NCBI GenBank assembly: GCA_037951105.1
Contig: JBAMJV010002065.1
Coordinates: forward strand, 1 to 64,000
Source of the DNA: Echinarachnius parma
Lineage: Eukaryota; Echinodermata; Echinoidea; Clypeasteroida; Echinarachniidae
DNA: 64,000 bases
Direction of reading: 5' to 3'
Numbering within the stretch: position 1 is the first letter of the stretch; each line of letters starts with the position of its first letter. The notes beneath the pieces were generated by a model. The model did no database searches. It was not told where the DNA came from and worked only from the letters and a program-made list of their open reading frames with translations. Both the position numbers and the translations under genes were made by a program. Of this stretch, positions 11,301-20,329 are shown in pieces.

Positions 11301-13970
11301 CAACATGAAAAGGCTCCTGGTATGTACTTTTTATGCCTCCGCCAACGAAGTGGCCGGAGGCATTATGTTTTCGGGTTGTCCGTCCGTCCGTCCGTACGTA
11401 CGTCCCGTTTTCGTTCTCGCGATATCTCAAGAACCGGTTGACGGATCAATTTCAAACTTGGTATGAGTGTACATATTGGGGTGACAATGATCTGATTAGA
11501 TTTTGGGGTTCATGAGGTCAAAGGTCAAGGTCACATGACTCAATATATGTTTTAAAATGCCTCATTCTCGCGATATCTCCAGAACCAGTTGACAGATCAA
11601 ATTCAAACTTGGTATGATTGTATATATTGGGGAGACAATGATCTGATTAGATTTTGGGGTTCATGAGGTCAAAGGTCAAGGTCACAGGACTCAATATATG
11701 TGCAAAAATGCCTTATTCTCACGATATATCTAGAACCGGTGGATGGATCAATTTCAAACTTGGTATGAGTGTACATATTGGGGTGACAATGATCTGATTA
11801 GATTTTGGGGTTCATGAGGGATTAGGGTTAGGGATGACAGCTACACCATTGAGAGGACAAAATGTATGACAAGTATTTAATGCTCAAATGTGAGTGGAGA
11901 TGGACTGAATAGATATTCCGAATAACAGCATGTTGTATCAATTACAAATATCAGTCTATTTAAACCAAGTTGGTCAATTCTCTGAAATATGTTTATAGCT
12001 AGACCATGACATTTTAAGTTGCACACAAGTCAATGGTTAATATTTAAACGGCATGTAATCAGTGGAAACTAAAAGCAATTCATCTTTTGATTTAACGTAA
12101 CTATTCCTTTTTTGTTGTTTCTTATTTAAGTTGTATCATTGATAATTCATAGATCCAGTATGTTACAAGTAGCATGTAACAGATGTTACACATTATGTGA
12201 AGCAACTAAATTATTTCCATTGTCTCGAACAGCTCTTATTTTCATTGTTTTTTTAATCTTATCTAGATGGAGACAGTGTACACAGCAGCGTAGCCAGTGA
12301 GCAACACGAGCAGAAACAAGAGCTTCTGGAAGAGAGTGAGCGAGAGGGCAGTCAAACAACATCAAGAGGTGAGAACTTCATTATAAAAACAGGCCCGTAG
12401 CCAGGATACCTCAAGGGGGGGGGGGGGTGGGGGTACGTAATTTACAAAAACATGACCGAGACCAAACCTGAACGTGGCCGAGAACGAGACCGTGTAAAGG
12501 TGGGGGGGGGGGGAGCTGTCCTTCGCCAAACTCTAAAAATGTTCGCGGCCGAGGCTGAGACCACTGGTTAAGTTGTTTACCATTGGTTTAGATGTTCGCG
12601 ACCAACAAAAAGTGCACCTGAGACCAGTAAAAAGTGGACATTTCTAAATTTGGGGGGGGGGGGGGGGGTTGGAGGGGGGTGTGTATGCCACCAACACCCC
12701 CCCCCCCCCTGGCTACGGGCCTGAAAAATACTGAAAACTGTCTTATGGCCACCAAATGGTGATCCCCTACAGTCAAACCTGGCTAAATGGTCACCTGCCT
12801 GTGGGAGCTTACCTGCAACAGCAACAACAACAGCAGTTGGATCCCTTACGTCCAAACCAGTCTTAGTGGCCATCTTTCTATAATCAGTTGATCTTCCTAT
12901 TGTGGTCATCATAAGTGATCCCCTGCACTTAAAACAAGTCTTAGTGGTCGCCTTTTTACAAAGCAGCCAACCTCCCTATATAGTGGCCACCAGAAGTGAT
13001 CTCCTACAGTCAAACCTGTCTTAGTGGTCACTTGTCTAATATGGTAGCCATCAGCAGTGATCCATTGCAGAAAAACAGTGTTATTGGACCTGTGTATACA
13101 GGTCACCTCTCTTTAGTGACCACATTTAACACAATTTCCTTCAGTCGTCACTAAAGACCTCAATATGTTTTTAGTGAGAAATAAGCAAAGTTCTCCCTAT
13201 TCCTATAAATCGCGTTTGATAGTTAAATATGTGGGTCAGATATTGTGCATCTCTAGATAAATAGATGAACAGTCTGTGAGGTGTTCTTTCTCATATTAGA
13301 CACTTGATAATGTCAAGGCAGTCTGACATCGCTCACCATAATTTCGGTCAGGGTTGGGTCTGTAAAGAGTGGACCTAAATCCTCCATAAGATTGAGGTGA
13401 AGACTGAAGAAGAATGCATTATTGACCATTTTCCAAGATGATAAAGGCACTGAAATGACTCATGGAATCACATTTGTTTTAAACCGAAATGCAATTGTTT
13501 CCACAGGACAGTCATTGATGTTTAGCAGATCGGATATTGCTCATCATGACTTTGGCCAGAGCTGGGTCTGTGTTCACTCAAAGACCTTGATAAGATGGCG
13601 TTGAAGGATGCATATTTTACGGAATCTTCTAGACGATGGAGCTAATGAAAAGATAAAGATCTTTATAGTAAAATTTGTAAATATTTCAATTGTTTTGTAC
13701 ATATTCATAGGGCACTCACGGATGTCTAGCAGATCGGACATTGCTCATCACGACTTTGGCCAGAGCTGGGTCTGTGTGGACCTCAAAGACCTCGAGAAGC
13801 TCGAAGCCGCGAAGAATGAAGAAGAAGCGGAAGCAGAGGCCGCGAAGGCAGCAGCTGGTGGGTCGTCAGCAGGGGCTGGCCCCTCTGAACAGCACTCTCA
13901 ACCAGAGGGGACAAGCGTCGTGGGGAATCTCCTGGAGACCTTCCACAACTTCTTCAAGCATGACGCCTGA
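2211..13970 (+). CDS. Ig-superfamily type I membrane receptor (gene 1), 5' end incomplete
   Basis: Predicted cell-surface receptor. Eight exons join in phase: 2211-2358, 3354-3568, 4172-4543, 5344-5511, 8900-8944, 11227-11319, 12267-12368, 13711-13970 (stop). Exons 1-2 form a V-like Ig domain (Cys in IPCYV, Trp in FSWSR, then DEGQYFC). Exon 3 forms a C2-like domain (LNLTC, VAWKNG, KLYCHV) preceded by an unusual acidic/His linker. Exon 4 is a roughly 25-residue aliphatic TM segment followed by a basic stop-transfer (KHRRAKKNGKK). Exons 5-8 make a hydrophilic, acidic, Ala/Glu-rich tail. From exon 3 on, all internal introns are phase 1. No ITIM is present; the main tail tyrosine is HYTLEP. The signal-peptide exon, which must end in phase 1, was not found and may lie upstream of the window. 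I do not recognise the family beyond IgSF. Exon structure is inferred by eye; the IgSF call is firm. Confidence 0.8.
2529..2579 (+). repeat. (TG)n microsatellite followed by a poly-G run
   Basis: A TG dinucleotide array at about 2530-2552 is followed by G homopolymer to 2579. Similar G or C runs occur at 1967, 2385, 18076, 38400 and elsewhere, and are error-prone to sequence. Confidence 0.8.
2620..2820 (+). mobile_element. SINE relic with ATT-repeat tail
   Basis: Contains ccagggagtggagatggtgcacacaat..., aaagcgcttag and a terminal ATT array. The same family appears inverted at 8950-9150 and 25643-25845 next to a gene 1 tail exon. Confidence 0.45.
3102..3205 (+). pseudogene. Decayed tandem copy of the second gene 1 Ig exon
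   Basis: Starting after a tttcattccag acceptor, this stretch matches the start of exon 3354-3568 (ACACAACATGTCGAACGTC against GCACAACATGTCAAACGTC) and later shares CTTTCCGGGAACCGGT. It lacks about 25 bases in the middle, is frameshifted, and has no DEGQYFC segment. The intron just upstream is duplicated too. It is a relic of a roughly 250-bp tandem exon duplication. Confidence 0.75.
3354..3568 (+). CDS. Gene 1 exon: C-terminal half of V-like Ig domain
   Basis: Acceptor tttcattccag, donor CTTT|gtaagt; 215 bp, phase 2 to phase 1. It encodes the C' to G strands and contains the canonical VEDEGQYFCQV motif with the second Ig cysteine. Potential N-glycosylation sites occur at NMS, NYS and NRS. 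Confidence 0.8.
4172..4543 (+). CDS. Gene 1 exon: C2-like Ig domain
   Basis: A strong pyrimidine tract and ctag acceptor precede the exon; the donor is GAAG|gtattc; 372 bp, phase 1 to phase 1. The first 30 or so residues form an acidic/His-rich linker (ECDRREAESDDNHHESGDKD). A whole Ig domain follows, with LNLTC, VAWKNG and KLYCHV. The linker carries two extra cysteines that could add a non-canonical disulphide. Confidence 0.8.
5024..5085 (+). CDS. Candidate alternative TM exon with early stop (copy 1)
   Basis: This is a paralogous copy of the TM exon at 5344. It has an intact tttttattcag acceptor and the correct phase. After the C2 domain it would read ESESHLVLIIIRIVVVTCRS and stop. The hydrophobic run is short and interrupted by Arg, and there is no cytoplasmic tail. 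It could be a terminal exon for an alternative isoform or a decaying duplicate. Confidence 0.4.
5175..5251 (+). CDS. Candidate alternative TM exon with early stop (copy 2)
   Basis: This is the second paralogous TM exon, with acceptor tttattcag and the correct phase. It reads SESHLVL, then an Ile/Val run expanded by GTT repeats, ending ITCIS and stop. The hydrophobic stretch is long enough to span a membrane, so splicing to it would give an anchored receptor without a signalling tail. It lies between copy 1 and the real TM exon. Confidence 0.45.
5344..5511 (+). CDS. Gene 1 exon: transmembrane segment and basic juxtamembrane region
   Basis: Acceptor cttttatttag, donor CAAG|gtaaca; 168 bp, phase 1 to phase 1. 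It encodes SESHLVL, then an uninterrupted Ile/Val/Leu/Ala segment, then LKHRRAKKNGKKNG. The basic cluster sets a type I topology with the C terminus inside the cell. The TM segment contains no charged residue. Confidence 0.8.
5512..6972 (+). other. Intron of gene 1 without recognised coding content
   Basis: Non-coding sequence. Near 6220-6270 there is an inverted SINE-tail-like segment (AAT repeats followed by tatatagcgac). The short open frame at 6461 has no recognisable domain. Confidence 0.5.
6973..7421. mobile_element. Foldback MITE, Tc1/mariner-like
   Basis: Arms of about 170 bp are inverted repeats (CAACATGTCCCAAAATTAAT at the left, its near-complement at the right), flanked by TA at 6971-6972 and 7422-7423. 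No transposase is present. It lies in the gene 1 intron between the TM and tail exons. Confidence 0.7.
8900..8944 (+). CDS. Gene 1 exon: short tail exon with the only central tail tyrosine
   Basis: Acceptor gcattatag, donor CCAG|gtaaga; 45 bp, phase 1 to phase 1. It encodes EVTSTENSNHYTLEPG. The tyrosine context (HYTLEP) is not a canonical ITIM. The exon recurs at 25594-25638 with one synonymous difference (GAA/GAG). Confidence 0.7.
8950..9150 (-). mobile_element. Inverted SINE relic beside the 45-bp tail exon
   Basis: The reverse complement shows tccctagggagtgaaatatg, accggggtaataatagcgct, then an ATT-rich tail lying next to the donor of exon 8900-8944. A matching copy is at 25643-25845, so the insertion predates the segmental duplication. 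Confidence 0.45.
9804..10181. mobile_element. TTAA-target MITE, family 2, copy-A-specific insertion
   Basis: Termini AGGGATCTAGTAAC and GTTACTAAGTCCCT, with TTAA at 9800-9803 and 10182-10185. Copy B has a single TTAA at the matching place (26486-26489, acaacTTAAggaatc), so this is a filled/empty pair. It is nearly identical to 44407-44783. Confidence 0.9.
11227..11319 (+). CDS. Gene 1 exon: Pro/Glu/Thr-rich tail segment
   Basis: Acceptor tttctatccag, donor CCTG|gtatgt; 93 bp, phase 1 to phase 1. It encodes VAVEETPPSPLVRLHEGT followed by an acidic stretch. It is identical in sequence to 28079-28171 in copy B, while the flanking introns differ. Confidence 0.75.
11331..11830 (+). repeat. Three tandem units of about 150 bp with nuclear-receptor-like half sites
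   Basis: A header with tccgtccgtccgtccg is followed by units beginning tctcgcgatatctc, then aaacttggtatgagtgtacatattgggg and ggttcatgaggtcaaaggtcaaggtcac. The third unit is cut at ttcatgagg and followed by gattagggttaggg. It is present in copy A only, in the intron after exon 11227-11319. Confidence 0.8.
12267..12368 (+). CDS. Gene 1 exon: acidic Gln/Glu-rich tail segment
   Basis: Acceptor ttatctag, donor AGAG|gtgaga; 102 bp, phase 1 to phase 1. It encodes DGDSVHSSVASEQHEQKQEL and a Glu-rich remainder. The copy at 31488-31589 differs at two synonymous sites only. Confidence 0.75.
12390..12723. mobile_element. Non-autonomous hAT-like element, copy A only
   Basis: Termini CAGGCCCGTAGCCAGG and CCTGGCTACGGGCCTG are inverted repeats starting with the CAG typical of hAT elements. 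The interior has G and C runs and GAGACC segments. No clean 8-bp target duplication is visible. Confidence 0.65.
12740..13135 (+). repeat. Degenerate minisatellite of about 85-bp units in a gene 1 intron
   Basis: Phrases such as CCTACAGTCAAACCTG, CTTAGTGGTCAC and AGTGGCCACCAGAAGTGATC recur about five times. Copy B has a related but clearly more diverged array at 31615-31990, in contrast with the nearly unchanged exons. Confidence 0.65.
13299..13376 (+). pseudogene. Decayed copy of the gene 1 last exon (first of three)
   Basis: After a tattag acceptor this stretch encodes, in a shifted frame, MSRQSDIAHHNFGQGWVC, clearly related to the MSSRSDIAHHDFGQSWVC of the functional last exon. In the gene's phase it stops at once (DT then TGA). 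A similar copy lies near 32180-32255 in copy B. Confidence 0.65.
13507..13604 (+). CDS. Candidate alternative terminal exon of gene 1 (second of three)
   Basis: Acceptor gtttccacag and phase 1. It reads GQSLMFSRSDIAHHDFGQSW, continues VCVHSKTLIRWR and stops. It is homologous to the first third of the functional last exon but ends 55 residues earlier. The copy B equivalent is 32377-32474, also open (ending LIRWS). Using it would give a tail without the Ala/Glu-rich end. Confidence 0.45.
13711..13970 (+). CDS. Gene 1 terminal coding exon
   Basis: Acceptor tacatattcatag; the reading frame continues for 85 codons to TGA at 13968-13970. It starts with SRMSSRSDIAHHDFGQSWVC, followed by an Ala/Glu-rich probable helix (LEKLEAAKNEEEAEAEAAKA), a Gly/Ser linker, and an amphipathic end (VVGNLLETFHNFFKHDA). 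No known domain was recognised. The copy in B (32592-32851) has one amino-acid change, Glu to Val. Confidence 0.8.
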
Positions 13971-14410
13971 ACAATGAACGAGGAACGAGTGAATGGACGA
14001 TGCGTGTTTATTGGCTTGTAAGTGCATCTGTTTGATGCAAGATGTGTGGAATTCCTTTCCAATTGCTGGCCACTGGATTTGCAATGGTAATCCTGCTTAA
14101 TTGAACCTGTCCACTTTGCTTCTACAAGTACGATGGTCAAAGTTCATCTGTTTGATGCGAGTTGTGTGGAAATCCTGCACTACTTTCCACTGGATTTTCC
14201 AGTTGTAATCCTGCTTTGTTCTCGTTCACAATGCCTCATCCAGTATCAAGTTTGCAAGACGCGCGTGAACAATGAACAAGCATACACGATTGTCTAGGTT
14301 GGTCAAAAATGCATCTGTACAATGTCAAATATGAAGCTTTCATGTGCAATTTTCGGCCACTAGATTTCCAGTTGTAATCCTGCTTTGCACTTGTCTACAA
14401 TGCTTCTTCA
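13971..14410 (+). repeat. Divergent tandem repeats in the presumed 3' UTR of gene 1
   Basis: Phrases recur about three times: GCATCTGTTTGATGC, then TGTGGAA, then CCACTGGATTT and GTAATCCTGCTT, then a segment resembling GAACAATGAACAAG. The last phrase also begins directly at the stop codon, so the repeat unit overlaps the end of the coding sequence. The same array is found at 32852-33300 in copy B. Confidence 0.6.
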
Positions 14411-17400
14411 AGTATGAAGATTGTTCAAGCTTACAGGGATCGGATACTAGATAGCATTGTGGTTAGCATCCAAAATGCGAGGGCAAAAAACTTTCCAGAA
14501 TGGCTTCATGCACAAAGCGTTAGTGAAGAGGAGAGAAGTAAGATAACGGGTATATTTCTTAAACTGAGGTGGATAGATATATGTTTGGTGCATGTCATGT
14601 CTAAAATTGGGTATCATTCTGATATCTTTGTCCGAATAGACTGAACATTTCTTTGTGTGACCGGTTGCTTCCATTGCAACAGGTATCTAGAAGTTGTTAA
14701 CGTAATGTAGCTTTGTGATTGTCAACAATTGCTCCATGTTTTTGCTGGACATATTGGAGGGAAAGTTGGCCGAGAGATGTAATACCAAAATCATTATCGG
14801 ACAAAGGGTTGATATGTTTGTGTTACACCTCCAATACGTGTCTCATAGAAATACTGTGCTGTTTATGAATATTCATATTGAATGAAGTCTAAGAAGAGAG
14901 CACAGGCCTTTGGAGCAATGTAAATGTTACGGGTATTCTAGTATTTCACCAAGGAGAGCAAACTTGAGCACAAAACTTGCATGAACAGAGAGGGCAGTTA
15001 GCTAGATGCCTGGTTTAGTACTCCGGAACTTCGTCAAGATTGACAAGTGATGGGACTGCATGAGATTTTATGAGTATGTTATACTGATATCCTGAACATA
15101 TTTGAGCCCATTGCTTGAATGAGTGTGTACACACTGTGGTCCATAGTGTAGTCCATAGTGTGAAACACTGTGTGAAACACCGTGTGAAACACCGTGTGAA
15201 ACACCGTGTGAAATACAGTGTACTTCTGTGTACTCTCCGGTAGGGCTAATAATGTTGTTGACGTCCTGCACACTAAGAAATAAAGGTACGAGTTTGCATC
15301 CAAAAGCTGCTACAATAGCAGCACCGTTAAAGGTCCAATTCTGCATCCCCAAAACGGGGTCTGCACCCTATGGGGTGTAAACGTGCACACTAAGGGTGCA
15401 TATGTGCACCCCATAAGGTCCAGACCCTGATTTGGGGTGCACAATTGCACCCTTAAGAGCCCTTAAGGGTACTGCTATTTTAGCATCTTTCTGCATCCTT
15501 AAGGGTGCAAGTTTGAACTTTAATTTGTTAGTGTGTGGCAACAGACTAAATGGTAATTTTCTCGTTGAAAGACACACACTATTCATATTTAATATAAAAC
15601 TGAGTCAAACAATTAAAGAAGATAGTGCAGGAACCAAATCGGACCAGTTTCTAAAAACGAGAAGATGAGTTGAGCGAAACATGAAGATACATTATGTATT
15701 AACAAATGTTTGATCACTCGTTGTGGTATTAATCCAAGCACATGCATTGTGCAAGTTGTACTTAAATTCAGGCCAAATATTTTCAACTCTTTTTTTTTTT
15801 ATAAAGGTATATTTAATGGTATCCAAGGTCGACAACTGTGAAGTGATGTGATGTGATGATGTTAACATCACATCATCCTCATGATGTTTATCATCAGTAA
15901 GTATGTAATATGTGTTTTCTTTAGAAACAAATGTATTTGAAAATCAGGCTCTGCTATTATTTGTAAGGAAACGTATTGATCGGAGATATATAGGAGTATC
16001 TCAGATGCCCAGACTGTCAAAAATTGTACATAATGTGTTGGATTTAAAAAAAGGGAATGGCTATATGGAAGTTTAGCCTACAAAACAAGGCTAACACAAA
16101 CCTTCGTAGTTTATTGGTAAGCTTACACATACAAAACACATACAGCATCATACACCTATGTCAGTATAGTTAAAATCTTGTAATATGACAGAAGAATTGC
16201 AGTAGATTCCTTAACGAAAAACACGTTTTAATTAATATGTGTTGATGATATTGTTGGCGTAAGGTATATCTATATAAGCACACCTTTGTTTCAAACTGCA
16301 AGATATATTTGGACAAAATGTGTGATTAATGGATTTATTGTGTATATTTTCTTCTGTGTGAGTACTCATTGGAAACTGATTTTTTCAGGGATCTGTTACA
16401 TTATACTGTTGTTCATTGAAGCATGTATCATCGCAATTTCTTCGTCAGACACCTGAAATAACAACATGATTTACAAGGGCGTAGTTCAAAAGGGCATCGT
16501 GCTAATTTTAAAGAAACTTTATCATTGTGTAAGAGGATGCTTTCCAAGAGATGTCATGGGGGCGGCATGTGTTGTTTATTGATATTAAGCACATCAAGCA
16601 CTCTACAGCTGCTTACAAACCTGAAGCACTGGTTGCATGGGTATCTTGAACTCATTCCGGGTTCCGCCTTGTACTGGAGACAATGTGCTGGTCTGAATTT
16701 GTCGTGTTTTAAAAAAATTACGCAATCAGTTGTGAACGCATTTGAGAAACGCCTGCAAGGATTTGCAATACAGTCACCTTAAAGATTCAGGGGAGGTATC
16801 GGGCGTGAGCGCAACACTCGTAGAACCCTCTAGGTATGAATGATGCAGAGGGTACGGAGTGTTTTATACATTGTGGTCAAACTACTCAGATTGTACTATC
16901 AGATAACGCGTGTCGACTGTCATCTTTTTAGGAGGAACACTTTTATGACTGTCCTGGATATAGTAGGTGCATATATCCTCTCTGTAAGCTCTTTGGAAAG
17001 CGCCCGCTATACGACGACGACGCCCCCATAATGTGTTTAATTGCAGCTTACTTCTCTCGAAGTTCAGGGTCACAATCAGCTCAGTTATATTTAGCTAGCT
17101 CATACTTCACGACCATATTATTGTATATTATTCAGTCATATTTCACGATCATGCTTATACTCTTGTATATTACACAGTCATCACCGCGATATTTACATAG
17201 TTACTGGACTGAAAGCTAAATGAGTTTGATGGTTGAGAACGCTTGCAACTATGTATCATCACATATGGGAATTGAGAACTTTTCTTGAACTGTATGATAT
17301 ACCGTGAAATTGTCATTTGATATATACCTTCACCCAGTGCCAAGATTATACACTATTTCAGTGCAAGTGTTTATCATAAATGCCAAACTTGTTTTTGCAA

Positions 17401-17958
17401 TTTGTTGGTAGACTTGACAATAAGATGTACTGAAAGTCAAAACACAACGTGCTTAGAGAGCAGGGCATGTTGTATACCCATGCTTGCTTGCTATAATTTT
17501 GCACTCGGGGGGGTATGTTCTGTTTTGCAGTCATGCACTAAAACAATCATGCACAAGCTCAAGCGTGCATCTAAGATTAGTTATATACGGGTAACTTTTA
17601 ATATTGTCTTTTCCCAAATTTTACCATTACATATATAAGTGCTAAGTAAATCAGTAGCACGATATCATTTGGGAGAGTTATATTGCATTTCCTTGTCTTG
17701 CGCATTGCATCGTCTATATAAGTATAATGGCGCTTTTCGTACATAGCCCACTGGGAAACAGAATGTTACCCCTCTGTTTGCTATGGTCAACATAAATAAC
17801 AATACTCAAATACGCATTATTCTGAACTGTTGGTTCGATCTTAAATGCACATACTAGACAAATATTCAACGAATAACATACGCATCTGACTTCTCACCAA
17901 TCTTTTATTCATTGTAGATGAATTGAGGTAGTATGCTATTCGTGTAAGGAGAATAAAT
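14411..17958 (+). other. Non-coding sequence downstream of gene 1 (copy A)
   Basis: No gene recognised. It holds the 12-bp minisatellite, a cluster of complementary GGGTGCA/TGCACCC words at 15340-15520, and an alternating TGATG/CATCA segment near 15840-15890. It is matched by 33300-36890 in copy B. The open frames here are short and without domains. Confidence 0.5.
15158..15217 (+). repeat. 12-bp minisatellite, five units (copy A)
   Basis: Five contiguous units of GTGTGAAACACC, with the first ending in T and the last reading GTGTGAAATACA. The unit is partly self-complementary (GTGT and ACAC). Confidence 0.9.
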
Positions 17959-18290
17959 TGGGAGTCGTATACAGCCTAGCTTTCGATCCTAGCAGAATCT
18001 TCGTCAGGGCACAAATGACAGTTACTACAGAAAAAACACAGAATATATATACCAACATAAACACATGTATGGAAGGGGGGGGGGGGGGGGGGCTGGAAAG
18101 AGGAAAGGAGGCGGAGACACAAAACAATGAAAGCAACTGTGAGTGGGTGAGTGTCAGGACTGCTTGACCAATCAGGTCAAACAGGCATGGGTGGGTCCTT
18201 AAGTGGCTGCAGTCAAAGAACATGTGATGAGAGTGTAAGGCTTAAAGAAGAATAGAGGTAGGGAGGATCAAAGAAATAAATCAAGAAATA
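17959..18290. mobile_element. Retroposon-like insertion, copy A only
   Basis: About 330 bp absent from copy B, which reads ggagaataaattgggcaagg near 36890. The inserted segment is flanked by AATAAATTGG on both sides, a target duplication of about 10 bases. It contains a G run and no coding region. Confidence 0.65.
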
Positions 18291-18405
18291 AATTGGGCAA
18301 GGGGATTCTTGCAATGTAATTTGGCTCTCAGAAGGTTTGTAATAACCCCTCCATAAACTGAACGTTTGGTCGTGCTACCTTTGCTCGTGTTGGCACAAAC
18401 AATTA

Positions 18406-18728
18406 CCAGGGGGTGTTTCACAAAGTTTCTTAGTTAAAATTAACTTAATTAATTTGGACCTAACAATTATGGAGAGACACTTGTAGCCTTGGAATAAAAC
18501 GTATTACAAATCAAACAATTAAATACAATTATTTGAAACTTCCAACACAAATTTATATCAATAACCTCAAGCTCCATGATAATAACAGATTATACTGATT
18601 TCAATAAAAAATGATGCCTAATAAAAGACCTGTTCGAACAGTTTCACAAAGAAACAAACGGACGGCTTTCCATAATTGGTCCAACATATAGTTAGATTCA
18701 ACTATGAATCTTTGTGAAAACCCCCTGG
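18406..18728. mobile_element. MITE with CCAGGGGGTGTTTCACAAAG ends (copy A)
   Basis: Inverted termini CCAGGGGGTGTTTCACAAAG and CTTTGTGAAAACCCCCTGG. The matching copy in B is 37011-37333, so the insertion predates the duplication. Confidence 0.75.
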
Positions 18729-19216
18729 TTCTCAAAATGTGATGCTGCTACGCCCTCTTCAGGTGGCTGTCGCAGTAGGCCTAAGTTTAAATTATTAGAA
18801 CTTTGGAATGTAACATTATTATGTTCTACATAAAACGGAAATAACATGTGCATTATTATTAAGCCTACAGGTTTCATATACTTGTAGATCTGTTATTTGT
18901 ATGATACAAGCCTCGAGAGAGGGCATTTCGTACCTCCGTGAACATACATACATAAACATATCTTATTGTGTAATACAATGTGGAACATTGACCGTTGAAT
19001 TGCAGTTACTGGAGTGCAACGCTTTGTGAATGTACACGTGGGTAATGTCTACGTGGATTTCGTGTGGCATAACTATCTTGTGCAGTACCGGTCGTGCAAA
19101 TTAACCCACATATAACCCTATGTATATATGCACTTGTAAGAGCTGTAATATATTTGGCGGTTAGCAAGTTAAAGATTGTAATGCGTGGGGATGTTGATGG
19201 CGTTGTTAGTAATGCT

Positions 19217-19501
19217 CATAGGCGTACCCATAGGGGGTTCAAATCCCCCCACCTCTTTACAATTTGTTGCTGGTCTCAGGACCACATTTTAGCGGCCTCG
19301 ACCATCATTACTACTATAATGGTCTCGGCCTCGAAAATTGTGAAGAATTCTGGTCTCGGCCTCCCCCCCCCCGCTTACACAATTCTCAAACAATGGCCTT
19401 GGTCTCGGCCTCAAAAATGTTTGACTGGTCCTGGTCTCGGAATTTGGGCTGACGATATAACCCCCCCCCCCCCCCTTGAACAAATCATGGGTACGCCACT
19501 G
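19217..19501. mobile_element. Short hAT-like element with 8-bp target duplication (copy A)
   Basis: Termini CATAGGCGTACCCA and TGGGTACGCCACTG, flanked on both sides by GTAATGCT (19209-19216 and 19502-19509). The interior repeats GGTCTCGGCCTCGAAAA-type words between C runs. Confidence 0.85.
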
Positions 19502-20094
19502 GTAATGCTACACCGTCGTCCCCCATTTTTAAATATGACATAAATGTTTACACATCCAGTGTTCTTTTCTCTGAAACTACAGTTACTATCAGTTACAACT
19601 ATAAGTCGCACATATGACTTTCGGAGAAATCTTATGAAGTTAAGGGATTACTTTAACCAAGGTCAAACTGTCATGTTTGCTTAATACTTGACCATTTTTG
19701 CCTATTCTCACAATTTATTCATGTTTATTGATCTTCTACTATTAAATGAAACTAACATCCAACGCCGTATTATACTGCCACTTTAATGATTTTAATGTTA
19801 TTCTGTCACATTTATTTTACTATTTTTGGTACTTAGTAGAAATATGAGAAAAAAGGAGTTGTTCTTGTCTTATTTTTATACTTGAAAGAGGGAATAATGA
19901 GGCAATTAGTTATAAATAATATTTATTGATAATAATGTATGTACTGTAATGATAATCCACTTACTAAATATATTAATTGTTTGAAATGTATAGTGTGTGA
20001 TCTAAATAACATGATGTAAAATTAAAATGATAAACTACGTAAGTGCCAGTGATATTATAATGTGATTATATCATTAACTCTTTCCTCTCTAAAA

Positions 20095-20325
20095 GGACAT
20101 AGTGTGTAACAGTGTTAACACGCTGTGATTCACACTGTCCTCTCGTGGGTTCACACTGTGCATCATGTGTGTTCACACTGTGTATTACAACGTTTTTACA
20201 CCGTGTATTGCAGTGTGTGCACATTGTGAACACACTTTGTATCACAGTATGCATACAGTGTGTTCACACTGTGTATCACAGTATACACACTGTGCGTTCA
20301 CACTATGTACCACAGTGTAACGAGT
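20095..20325. repeat. Degenerate TTCACACTGTG / CACAGTGTG array (copy A)
   Basis: About ten imperfect units in which TTCACACTGTGTATCACAGT alternates with complementary words. It resembles the 12-bp GTGTGAAACACC minisatellite in the opposite sense. Its copy is at 39293-39525. Confidence 0.65.
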
Positions 20326-20329
20326 TGTT

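Noticed and set aside
11815..11840. Interstitial telomere repeat (gattagggttaggg)
   Set aside because: Only about two units; it may be chance or a repeat border.
12577..12912. Minus-strand open frames over 12.5-13.1 kb
   Set aside because: They cover a hAT-like element and a minisatellite; Gly/Pro runs reflect homopolymers.
13741..14140. Open frames overlapping the gene 1 last exon in other frames and strand (and 32622-33021)
   Set aside because: They are shadows of the real exon; their duplication in copy B only reflects the segmental duplication.
15158..15217. Possible CRISPR-like array
   Set aside because: Units are contiguous 12-mers with no spacers, and the genome is eukaryotic.
15068..15352. 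Frame with repeated HGVSHGVSH / FHTVFHTV peptides (also 33950-34381)
   Set aside because: It is a translation of the 12-bp minisatellite; its length follows unit number and no gene context exists.
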